Source: a bacterium
GTDB lineage: Bacteria; Chloroflexota; Chloroflexia; Thermomicrobiales; UBA6265
Direction of reading: 5' to 3'
Assembly (NCBI GenBank): GCA_029977305.1
Contig: JAPOLF010000075.1
Location: 1-9,487, forward strand
DNA length: 9,487 bases
Positions 1 through 6,144 of this stretch are shown here, one piece after another; position 1 is the stretch's first letter; each line of letters opens with the position of its first letter. A program made the translations under genes and the position numbers. The notes under the pieces are model-generated. The model worked only from the letters and a program-made list of their open reading frames with translations. It was not told the origin of the DNA and searched no databases.

Positions 1-740
1 GCGCGATCGCCGGGCTGATCGGGCCGAACGGCGCCGGCAAGACCACCTTCTTCAACATGGTGGCCGGCATCTACGTCCCGACCCGCGGCTCGATCACCTT
101 CGAGGGCCAGCCTGTCTTCGCCGGCGAGAACGGCAAGGAGGCCAGCCTCCGCCCGGATCAGGTCGCCGAGCGCGGCATCTCCCGCACCTTCCAGAACATC
201 CGCCTCTTCTCCAACATGTCGGCGGTCGACAATGTCCTCATCGGCATGCACACCAAGCTCAAGTCCTCCCCGCTCAGCGCGATCCTCCGCACCCCGAGAC
301 AGAAGGAGGAGGAGCGGCTCGCCCGTGAGAAGGCGGAGGGCCTGCTCGCCTACGTCGGGCTCAAGGGCACCGATGACGTTCTCGCCAAGAACCTCGCCTA
401 CGGCGACCAGCGTCGCCTCGAGGTGGCCCGTGCCCTCGCCAGTGAGCCGCGCCTGCTCCTCCTCGACGAGCCCACCGCCGGCATGAACCCCAACGAAACC
501 GCCGACATGACCAAGTTCATCAATCAACTTCGCCATGACCGCGATCTCTCCATCCTCCTCATCGAGCACGACATGAAGGTGGTCATGGGCATCTCCGACA
601 CGGTTGCCGTGCTCGATCACGGCGAGAAGATCGCTGACGGCCTCCCCGCGGAGATCCAGAAGAACCCGAAGGTCATCGAGGCATACCTCGGCGCTGGTGC
701 TGCCGCCCTCGCGGGCGACGGCCAGAGCGCATCGGCCTGA
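1..740 (+). CDS. livG: Branched-chain amino acid ABC transporter ATP-binding protein LivG (5' partial)
   Basis: This is one of the two cytoplasmic ATPases of a LIV-type importer; it hydrolyses ATP to drive uptake of branched-chain or related amino acids through LivH/LivM permeases, which lie outside the window. The reading frame is open from the left edge (first whole codon at 3) and 245 residues are visible, so roughly the first 30 residues are missing. Walker A (GPNGAGKTT) sits at the very start. The ABC signature has the LivG form LAYGDQRRLE in place of LSGGQ. Walker B is LLLLDEPTAG, followed by the H-loop in LIEHDM. A LivG/LptB-type C-terminal segment ends in EAYLG. livF follows after 31 bases, so the two are probably co-transcribed. 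The first ATG in view (57) lies after Walker A and cannot be the real start. The substrate could also be another amino acid or amide such as urea, since family ATPases do not reveal this. Confidence 0.93.
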   Translation, partial: AIAGLIGPNGAGKTTFFNMVAGIYVPTRGSITFEGQPVFAGENGKEASLRPDQVAERGISRTFQNIRLFSNMSAVDNVLIGMHTKLKSSPLSAILRTPRQKEEERLAREKAEGLLAYVGLKGTDDVLAKNLAYGDQRRLEVARALASEPRLLLLDEPTAGMNPNETADMTKFINQLRHDRDLSILLIEHDMKVVMGISDTVAVLDHGEKIADGLPAEIQKNPKVIEAYLGAGAAALAGDGQSASA

Positions 741-771
741 CGACGACACCGCAGCGAAGGGTTGCCAGACC

Positions 772-1479
772 ATGCCGATGCTTGAACTGAACGACGTCAA
801 CTCCTACTACGGCAACATCCAGGCCCTGAAGGGGATCACCCTCTCGGTGGACCAGGGCGAGATCGTCTGCCTCATCGGCTCCAACGGCGCGGGGAAGAGC
901 ACCACGCTCAAGACCATCTCCGGGCTCGTCCACCCTCGCACCGGAACCGTCACCCTCGAGGGCAAGGTCATCTCCGGCATGCCCGCCCACGAGGTCGCCG
1001 GCCTCGGCGTCGCCCAGTCGCCCGAAGGCCGCCGCATCTTCCCCCGCATGACCGTCCTCGAGAACCTCGAGATGGGCGCCTTCACCCGCCCCGCGCCGGA
1101 TCCCGCCGACCTCGACCGCGTCTTCGAACTCTTCCCGCGCCTCAAGGAACGCATCAACCAGAAGGCCGGCACCATGTCCGGCGGCGAGCAGCAGATGCTC
1201 GCCATGGGCCGCGCCCTCATGGCCCGCCCCAAGGTGCTCCTCCTCGACGAGCCCTCGATGGGTCTCGCCCCGATGCTCGTCGATGTCATCTTCGGCATCA
1301 TCAGGGACATCAACGCCCAGGGCACCACTGTCCTCCTCGTCGAGCAGAACGCGCTGCAGGCCCTCTCCATCGCCAACCGTGGCTACGTCATCCAGACCGG
1401 CAAACTCGTCCTCGCCGACGACGCCAAATCCCTCCTCAAGAACGACATGGTCCGCAAGGCCTACCTCGGCGAGGAGTGA
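772..1479 (+). CDS. livF: Branched-chain amino acid ABC transporter ATP-binding protein LivF
   Basis: This is the second ATPase of the LIV-type importer, expected to pair with LivG on the inner face of the membrane. The product is 235 residues, normal for LivF. Walker A is G36-SNGAGKST, the signature is M135-SGGEQQ, and Walker B is LLLDEPS ending near residue 161. The usual H-loop histidine is replaced by Gln192 in LLVEQN, which is a LivF family trait and not a defect. I chose ATG 772 because the protein then starts directly with the LivF N-terminus (MPMLELNDVNSYYG) and AAGG lies 11 bases upstream. The frame is open further upstream to 604, but that part overlaps livG and reads as an Arg/Ser-rich shadow. 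ATG 778 is a possible alternative start. A strong stem-loop begins 24 bases after the stop codon. Confidence 0.95.
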   Translation: MPMLELNDVNSYYGNIQALKGITLSVDQGEIVCLIGSNGAGKSTTLKTISGLVHPRTGTVTLEGKVISGMPAHEVAGLGVAQSPEGRRIFPRMTVLENLEMGAFTRPAPDPADLDRVFELFPRLKERINQKAGTMSGGEQQMLAMGRALMARPKVLLLDEPSMGLAPMLVDVIFGIIRDINAQGTTVLLVEQNALQALSIANRGYVIQTGKLVLADDAKSLLKNDMVRKAYLGEE

Positions 1480-1503
1480 TCCTCATTCAACCCCGGAATA
1501 GAT

Positions 1504-1533
1504 TGCGGCCGACCGGATTTCCGGTCGGCCGCA
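1504..1533. terminator. Bidirectional stem-loop between livF and the cysteine-rich gene
   Basis: A perfect 13-bp inverted repeat (TGCGGCCGACCGG paired with CCGGTCGGCCGCA) encloses the 4-base loop ATTT. It begins 24 bases after the livF stop and ends 21 bases from the stop of the convergent minus-strand gene, so it is well placed to end both transcripts. The flanks are only weakly T-rich (TTGCATTTC on the plus side), so classical U-tract termination is not assured. It may instead stabilise 3' ends. Confidence 0.75.
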
Positions 1534-1554
1534 TTGCATTTCCCGAGAGAGTGT

Positions 1555-2055
1555 CTAGTAGCTGCAGGCGTCAGTACACGTCCCGATGCCCCACACGCCC
1601 AGATTCGGGCAGCAGGTCAAGCCCGGTGCGCACTGGTCAGGATCCGAAAGGCTGCACTGCCCGCCCTCATACACCGAATACCAGTGCCCGCACATGCCCG
1701 TGCTTCGGCAGTAGCCCTCGCAGCATGCGACACATCCATCGCCCCACGCGCAGTCTGACGGGCATGGGTAATCCGTCGGATGGCACTGCACGCCGCAGTC
1801 ACCCGTGGTCAGACAAACATTCGCCCCGTTCGGCGACGCAGCCTGCGGCGGGCAGCAGATCAACCCGCTCATGCACGCGGAGTCGCTTGAGCACGGCGCA
1901 CCCGGACCCATGTAGATCATTGCCGCGGCCTGCTTACTGGCGCTGCGCCCCCCCAGCCCGGCCAACGCCGCCGCAACCACACCCTTGCCGAAAGCGCGGC
2001 GATTCTTCGCCGACCCGAGGCTGCGCGTCAGACGATCGAATGATGATCCGTCCAC
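1555..2055 (-). CDS. Tat-exported cysteine-rich protein with three disulfide-type modules
   Basis: This is a 166-residue protein of unknown function. Residues 1-45 look like a twin-arginine signal: N18-RRAFGK, a hydrophobic stretch at 25-35, and a possible cleavage after AAA at 43-45. The N-terminus MDGSSFDRLTRSLGS resembles a paralogous exported family I associate with Thermomicrobia-like Chloroflexota. The mature part (about 120 residues) has 20 cysteines in three modules. Module 1 is C55-x5-C-x5-CC-x12-C-x5-C87. Module 2 is an eight-cysteine variant at 91-122. Module 3 is C134-x7-C-x5-CC-x10-C-x3-C164. Modules 1 and 3 follow the C...C...CC...C...C order of inhibitor-cystine-knot peptides and share GLxCCP. 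The start is GTG, supported by a strong ribosome-binding site. Export by Tat would suit a protein folded before export. It could be a structural, adhesive, inhibitory or metal-binding surface protein; the sequence does not decide. Confidence 0.8.
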   Translation of the reverse strand: MDGSSFDRLTRSLGSAKNRRAFGKGVVAAALAGLGGRSASKQAAAMIYMGPGAPCSSDSACMSGLICCPPQAASPNGANVCLTTGDCGVQCHPTDYPCPSDCAWGDGCVACCEGYCRSTGMCGHWYSVYEGGQCSLSDPDQCAPGLTCCPNLGVWGIGTCTDACSY

Positions 2056-2060
2056 CCTGT

Positions 2061-2069
2061 TCCTCCTCT
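2061..2069 (-). promoter_or_regulatory. Ribosome-binding site fixing a GTG start
   Basis: Read on the minus strand this is AGAGGAGGA, five bases before the GTG at 2055. It decides in favour of the GTG start, which also yields a complete Tat signal. Confidence 0.75.
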
Positions 2070-2159
2070 GCGTCGACCCTCAACCACACCGGATGGGTCC
2101 GGCGACACCGGGTCCGTCCGCGTAGTGTCCCACGCCGACCGCAAGAATGTCCGGATGCC

Positions 2160-2816
2160 CTAGTCCGCGACTGACTCGGTCTCCTCGCAGGGCAGGTTCA
2201 CGTAGCCGCTCTTGAACGGCACCACCTTGTGTTCCTCCGGGAAGAACCGGTGCCGCCAGATGCAGCCGTTGTCGATCCCCAGCAGGTGCAGCGACACGCT
2301 GGTCTGATCACCGGTGGTCTTCACCTTGTGGATGTCCACCTCCGGCAGCAGCGCGTACATGTTCCCCGGCTTCAGGTGTTGGCTCTTCATCAACGTCAGC
2401 TCAGCCTCGCCCTCGGTGCTGCCGTCGTCCTTCCGCGTGTAGGTGTGCTCCGATTGCTCACCCCGATACAGCCCGATCAGCCCCCACGCCAGATGATCGT
2501 GCACCGGCGTCTCCGCCCCCGGCGGCACCACCAGCGACGAGAACGCCAGCGACCCGTCCAGCGACCGGTACAGCAACCACATCCCGATCCCGGATCCCAT
2601 CCCGCTGCCCTCGGCCGGATTCATGAACTTCTCCGGCAACCAGCCGTCCTTCTTCATGATCTCCTCGAAGTGCGGACGAATCGCCGCGATCACTTCCTCG
2701 GGATCATCCGACGATTTCCGAGCCTCGTTCACCGCGTCGATGAACTCCCGGAACACCGGGTTGTCCACCAACCACTGCTCGCCGATCGCCGGTTCGTTGA
2801 GATGATTCCCGCACAT
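2160..2816 (-). CDS. Cysteine-dioxygenase-like cupin (thiol dioxygenase fold)
   Basis: This is a 218-residue soluble protein of the double-stranded beta-helix superfamily, most like the cysteine/3-mercaptopropionate dioxygenase group, which use a 3-His iron site to oxidise a thiol to a sulfinate. The first metal motif is H106-D-H108 within GAETPVHDHLAWGLIGLYRG. It has the cupin spacing but lacks the glutamate of ordinary cupins, as in cysteine dioxygenases. The third ligand is probably H177 in SVSLHLLG, which matches the SLHLYSP element of cysteine dioxygenase. A further conserved-looking element is DIHKV (162-166). The N-terminal ~70 residues are helical in character. GTG at 2819 directly precedes ATG 2816; the ATG has the better spacing (7 bases) from GGAGGA. 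The gene diverges from the dehydrogenase at 2900 and lies 104 bases upstream of the cysteine-rich gene. The substrate is unknown. Confidence 0.75.
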   Translation of the reverse strand: MCGNHLNEPAIGEQWLVDNPVFREFIDAVNEARKSSDDPEEVIAAIRPHFEEIMKKDGWLPEKFMNPAEGSGMGSGIGMWLLYRSLDGSLAFSSLVVPPGAETPVHDHLAWGLIGLYRGEQSEHTYTRKDDGSTEGEAELTLMKSQHLKPGNMYALLPEVDIHKVKTTGDQTSVSLHLLGIDNGCIWRHRFFPEEHKVVPFKSGYVNLPCEETESVAD

Positions 2817-2823
2817 CACCGTA

Positions 2824-2829
2824 TCCTCC
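2824..2829 (-). promoter_or_regulatory. Ribosome-binding site of the cupin gene
   Basis: GGAGGA on the minus strand lies 7 bases before ATG 2816 and only 4 before GTG 2819. The spacing favours the ATG. Confidence 0.65.
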
Positions 2830-2899
2830 GTGTGACCTGTCGTCGTTCATACCTTACCGCGAGGGTCCCCGCCCGCGCACACGATCCCCGGAGGTTCGC

Positions 2900-3631
2900 A
2901 TGCAGCCCGATCTCGCCCATCGCATCGTCATCGTCACCGGTGCCGGGAGCGGCGTCGGCCGCGCCACGGCGGTCGCACTTGCTGCCCGCGGCGCGATCCC
3001 GGTGCTCGTCGGCCGCCGCCTCGACCCATTGGAGCAAACCGCCGCAGCGATCCGCGCGTTCGGTGGCGAAGCACGCGTCATGCCCGCCGATCTTCGCGAC
3101 GAGGCGGCCGTCGCGCACCTGATCGGCGCCACCATCTCCACTGACCGCACAATCGACGCCATCGTCCACGCCGCCGCCGTCGGCCTCTACGGCCCGGTCG
3201 AATCGTACGACTTGGCCCGGTGGCGCGAGACCTTCGACACCAACCTCACCGCACTCTTCCTGCTCAGCCGCGCCGCCATCCCCGTGATGCGCGAGCGCGG
3301 CGGCGGGTCCGTCATCGCCATAGGCTCCGGAGCCGGCAAGCAGGGGTACGCCAACCTCGCCGCCTACGCCGCCAGCAAGCACGCCATCATCGGCTTCATG
3401 CAGTCCCTCGCCGAGGAGGTCCGCGCTGACAACATCCGCACCTCGGTCGTCAACCCCGGGTCGATCCTCACCGACTTCGGTGGACGCTCCGCGGCCGAGA
3501 AAGCCGCCGCTGCGGCTGCCGATCCGGGCAAGCGCTATCTGCGCCCGGAGGACGTCGCGGATGCCGTCGTCTGGTTGCTCACCCAGCCGTCACACGCCTG
3601 GACCCAGGAGATGAACCTCTGGCCGTGGTGA
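2900..3631 (+). CDS. Short-chain dehydrogenase/reductase (classical SDR, probably NADP-dependent)
   Basis: This is a 243-residue cytoplasmic oxidoreductase with the full classical SDR layout. The nucleotide-binding turn is T13-GAGSGVG20. The catalytic tetrad is N115 (FDTNLT), S143 (AIGSGAG), Y156 and K160 (YAASK). VNPG follows at 184-187. The second beta strand ends in GRR (38-40), with no acidic residue at the position that selects NAD, which points to NADP(H). D64 in the ADL element would contact the adenine. The usual NNAG motif after strand 4 is here HAAAVG (90-95), a tolerated variant. ATG 2900 is set by GGAGG five bases upstream. The gene diverges from the cupin across 83 bases and ends 13 bases from the convergent NAD+ synthetase stop, with no clear terminator between. 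The alcohol or carbonyl substrate cannot be predicted. Confidence 0.9.
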   Translation: MQPDLAHRIVIVTGAGSGVGRATAVALAARGAIPVLVGRRLDPLEQTAAAIRAFGGEARVMPADLRDEAAVAHLIGATISTDRTIDAIVHAAAVGLYGPVESYDLARWRETFDTNLTALFLLSRAAIPVMRERGGGSVIAIGSGAGKQGYANLAAYAASKHAIIGFMQSLAEEVRADNIRTSVVNPGSILTDFGGRSAAEKAAAAAADPGKRYLRPEDVADAVVWLLTQPSHAWTQEMNLWPW

Positions 3632-3644
3632 TCGCCACCGGGGC

Positions 3645-5546
3645 TCAACCCCCGCGCGTCCACCCCTTGTCCTGCACCACCGGCAGCTGCAGCGCCCGTT
3701 CGCGGTCGAGATCCAGCGTCCCGACATGCAGCGATATGGGGGCCTGCACCCACTTGTAGATGTTCCCCAGGAACATGCGCGTGAACTTGTCCACGTACCC
3801 GCGCACCTGCTCCGCCGGCAGCTCCGGGAACATTGTCCCGACCACCTGTGCCACCTCATCCGGGAGCAGCTTCTCCGCCCCGAAGAGGTGGAAGCACGCG
3901 TCGAGGATCGGGAACGGCATCAGCTCGTCCTCGCCCACCTGGTTCGGCGCCAGCTCCGGTCCGGCCGGCTTCGCCAGCACCATCGCAATGCCTTGGTACC
4001 CGGTTGTCGTGAGCAGGTGATCCAGCAGCGCCATCACCACCGTCTTCGGCACATTCGCGAGCACCCCGAGCGCACCTTCGAGGTCGCCGCCGATGGTGGT
4101 GTACCCCACCGCCTTCTCGCTCATGTTCCCCGTCTGCAGGAACAACCCGCCCGAGGTGTTCGACCAGTTCCACATCCGCTGCCCGCGGATCCGCGCCTGG
4201 ATGTTCTGTTTCGTGATCTCATTCGCCGGCGCCCCGCCCAGCATCTCCTCGGTCGCGGCCAGTTCGCGCGCATACGCCTCGGCGATCGGCACCTCTTCGA
4301 GCGGAACGCCGAGATCGGCACAGATCTGCTTCGCCGCCGAGAGCGTTCCTTCGCTGGTGTGCTGCGACGGCATCGTGAACGCCTTCAGGATCGCCCCCGG
4401 GTCATCCGGCCGCACGCGAGACGCGTACCGATGCGCCACCAGCAGCGTCAGCAACGAATCCCGCCCGCCCGAGAGTGCCACCCCGATGCAGGTGAAGAAC
4501 GGATTCTTCTCGAAGTAATCGCCGACCCCCATCGCCAGTGCATCGAGCAAGTCCTCGAAGAACGCCTGGCGCGGATCCGGTTGCGGCGCGATCGGCGGCA
4601 GAAAGAACGACTTCGATTCCGGCACCGGGTAGGTGAGCGTCGCCCGGGTAGCTGCCGTGTCCAGCACCTCGCGCGGGATCGCCACCGTTGGCACCGGGTC
4701 GTTCGCCTCGGCCCACGCCTGCTGATCCGCCCGCCACGTGGTGTTCTCCGTGCGCAGTCGGAGCGTCCGATCGAGATCGACAGTCACCGCCGCGAACCCC
4801 GCCCGCCACCGCGGCGCGTCGAGCATCGCCTTGCCGTTCTGAGAGACATACCCGCCGCCATCGAAGACCAGGCCGTCGTTCGCCCCCACCGCATTCGCGT
4901 AGGCGATCGTCACCGCATGGTCAGACGCGCGCGTGTTGATCAATTCGCGCCGCGTCTGCACCACCCCGAGGCGGAACGGCGACGCCGACACGTTGCACAC
5001 CAGTTCCGCCCCCGAGTATGCCCGCCGCCCGATCGGCCCGTCCGGCGACCACAGGTCCTCGCACACCTCGAGCGCCACCGTCCCGAAATCGCATTCCACC
5101 AGCAGATCCCCGAATGGCACCCCCTGCAGCAGGTCCACCCCGCCAGGCACAACTCCCCGCGTGAAGGTCCGTCCCTCGTAGAACACGTTGTAGGTCGGGA
5201 GCTTCTCCTTCGGCACCAGCGCCCGCACCTCGCCGCCGGCAACCGCCGCCACCGCGTTGTACCGCAAGCCATGGAAAGTCACTGCCACGCCGATCGCGAA
5301 GAGCGACGGCAACTCCGCCGTCTCCCGCGCGAACCGCTGCAAGTGCGTCCACTGCCCTTCCACGAACCCCTGCCACTGCACCAGGTCCTCGACCGGGTAC
5401 CCGCCGATCAGCTGCTCCTGGAACACCCCGACGGTCACCCCGTCCGCCGCCATCGCCCGCGCGATCGCGATCGCCGCGTCGGTGTTGGCCGCGAACGCCC
5501 CGACCGTCGTGTTCACCTGGGCGAGCCCGATCCGGACCAATCGCAT
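3645..5546 (-). CDS. nadE: Glutamine-dependent NAD+ synthetase
   Basis: The enzyme makes the last step of NAD+ synthesis: deamido-NAD plus ATP and glutamine-derived ammonia gives NAD+. It has 633 residues in two domains. Residues 1 to about 290 form a nitrilase-type glutaminase with the triad E44 (FQEQ), K113 (VPKEKLP) and C162 (VCEDLW). Residues from about 325 to the end form the synthetase, with the ATP-pyrophosphatase loop S359-GGRDS364 and conserved segments such as QNIQARIRG and LFLQTGNMSEKAVGY. The length fits the long two-domain form and rules out the short ammonia-only form. The frame is open upstream to 5903, but ATG 5546 begins directly at the nitrilase strand (MRLVRIGLAQVN) and has GGGAGA seven bases upstream. 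The upstream extension is low-quality sequence overlapping the ATP operon leader. It is transcribed divergently from atpI. Confidence 0.95.
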   Translation of the reverse strand: MRLVRIGLAQVNTTVGAFAANTDAAIAIARAMAADGVTVGVFQEQLIGGYPVEDLVQWQGFVEGQWTHLQRFARETAELPSLFAIGVAVTFHGLRYNAVAAVAGGEVRALVPKEKLPTYNVFYEGRTFTRGVVPGGVDLLQGVPFGDLLVECDFGTVALEVCEDLWSPDGPIGRRAYSGAELVCNVSASPFRLGVVQTRRELINTRASDHAVTIAYANAVGANDGLVFDGGGYVSQNGKAMLDAPRWRAGFAAVTVDLDRTLRLRTENTTWRADQQAWAEANDPVPTVAIPREVLDTAATRATLTYPVPESKSFFLPPIAPQPDPRQAFFEDLLDALAMGVGDYFEKNPFFTCIGVALSGGRDSLLTLLVAHRYASRVRPDDPGAILKAFTMPSQHTSEGTLSAAKQICADLGVPLEEVPIAEAYARELAATEEMLGGAPANEITKQNIQARIRGQRMWNWSNTSGGLFLQTGNMSEKAVGYTTIGGDLEGALGVLANVPKTVVMALLDHLLTTTGYQGIAMVLAKPAGPELAPNQVGEDELMPFPILDACFHLFGAEKLLPDEVAQVVGTMFPELPAEQVRGYVDKFTRMFLGNIYKWVQAPISLHVGTLDLDRERALQLPVVQDKGWTRGG

Positions 5547-5643
5547 GCGCGGATCTCCCGTTGTCCAGCCGCGGGCCGAGCCTGACCGGCCGGCCGCAAC
5601 CACGGCGTTGAATCGTATAGACCACGAAGTGTTGCGCGGGGTC

Positions 5644-5672
5644 TTTACGAGTTGCCCCCTGTCCGGTACTGT
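5644..5672 (+). promoter_or_regulatory. Candidate promoter of the ATP synthase operon
   Basis: TTTACG (5644-5649) and TACTGT (5667-5672) are separated by exactly 17 bases in the divergent nadE/atpI region. The matches to TTGACA/TATAAT are modest (4/6 and 3/6). Start of transcription would be near 5679, leaving a leader of about 120 bases before atpI. The rest of the 254-base intergenic region shows no convincing ORF. Confidence 0.35.
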
Positions 5673-5676
5673 ACCG
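5664..5676. promoter_or_regulatory. 13-bp palindrome over the candidate -10 element
   Basis: CGGTAC-T-GTACCG is a perfect inverted repeat with a single central base. It overlaps the candidate -10 and lies between nadE and the ATP operon. It could be a regulator binding site; no family can be assigned. Confidence 0.3.
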
Positions 5677-5800
5677 CTCAGACGCGTCGATGCGGACTGG
5701 ATTCGCACGGCGCGCCAATGTGTGTCCGGGGTTTGGGACTTCTGGTGCCAGCATTTGGTACGCTTCCATCCCGGGGACATTAAGAAACGGCAGGACGGCA

Positions 5801-6136
5801 ATGGCGCCGAAGCAGCTGACGCCTGGCGATCGCTCCCGAGCTGGGGCCGTGGGTCAGGCAGTGGGCATCGGGTTTGCGGTTGCGGCAGGTATGATCCTGC
5901 CAATTCTGCTCGGGGTGTTCCTGGATTCCCGCACCGGGCGCGGGCCGGTGTTCGTCCTGATCGGTCTGGTGATCGGTCTTGCGATCGCCGGATATGAACT
6001 GATGCGACTGACGAAGATGTCGCAGGCGATTCCCAAGGCTCCGGACACGGTCAGCCCTGAGGAACGCGCCAAGCGGCAGGCAGAATGGGATGCTGACCAC
6101 CCCGAATCGGGGGCGGACCGGGAAGACGAGGAGTAA
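5801..6136 (+). CDS. atpI: AtpZ/AtpI-family ATP synthase accessory membrane protein
   Basis: This is a 111-residue membrane protein at the head of the ATP synthase operon, the usual place for AtpI/AtpZ proteins that assist c-ring assembly or, in some bacteria, divalent cation supply. Two transmembrane segments are visible (about 17-40 and 48-66), joined by FLDSRTGRGP. This matches the PxxxGxxLDxxxGxxP pattern of the AtpZ-like (ATPase_gene1) family better than the longer four-helix AtpI. The C-terminal 40 residues are charged and strongly acidic (ending GADREDEE) and should be cytoplasmic. ATG 5801 is chosen because the family N-terminus starts just before the first helix and AGGA lies about five bases upstream; an upstream frame to 5690 adds only low-complexity leader. 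The stop is 8 bases from atpB, and GAGGAG inside its last codons serves atpB, suggesting coupled translation. Confidence 0.8.
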   Translation: MAPKQLTPGDRSRAGAVGQAVGIGFAVAAGMILPILLGVFLDSRTGRGPVFVLIGLVIGLAIAGYELMRLTKMSQAIPKAPDTVSPEERAKRQAEWDADHPESGADREDEE

Positions 6137-6144
6137 CGGACGGC

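Noticed and set aside
1331..1360. Missing H-loop histidine in LivF (Gln192)
   Set aside because: LVEQN is the normal form in LivF-family ATPases, so this is not a lesion.
1476..2174. 232-codon plus-strand frame across the livF 3' region
   Set aside because: It has Ser/Arg/Pro-rich shadow composition and is antisense to the Tat-signal cysteine-rich gene, whose signal peptide and patterned cysteines are real protein features.
3639..3653. Possible terminator between the dehydrogenase and nadE (GGGG-CTCAA-CCCC)
   Set aside because: The stem is only four to five base pairs, with no T-tract, and overlaps the nadE stop. It is too weak to call.
3726..5585. Long 619-codon plus-strand open frame opposite the NAD+ synthetase gene
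   Set aside because: It is Arg/His/Pro-rich with no recognisable motifs and lies antisense to a clear nadE. High-GC third positions produce such shadows.
5547..5903. N-terminal extension of the NAD+ synthetase frame up to 5903
   Set aside because: The extra 119 residues have no domain, cross the divergent promoter region and overlap atpI. The enzyme's first strand starts at ATG 5546, which has its own ribosome-binding site.
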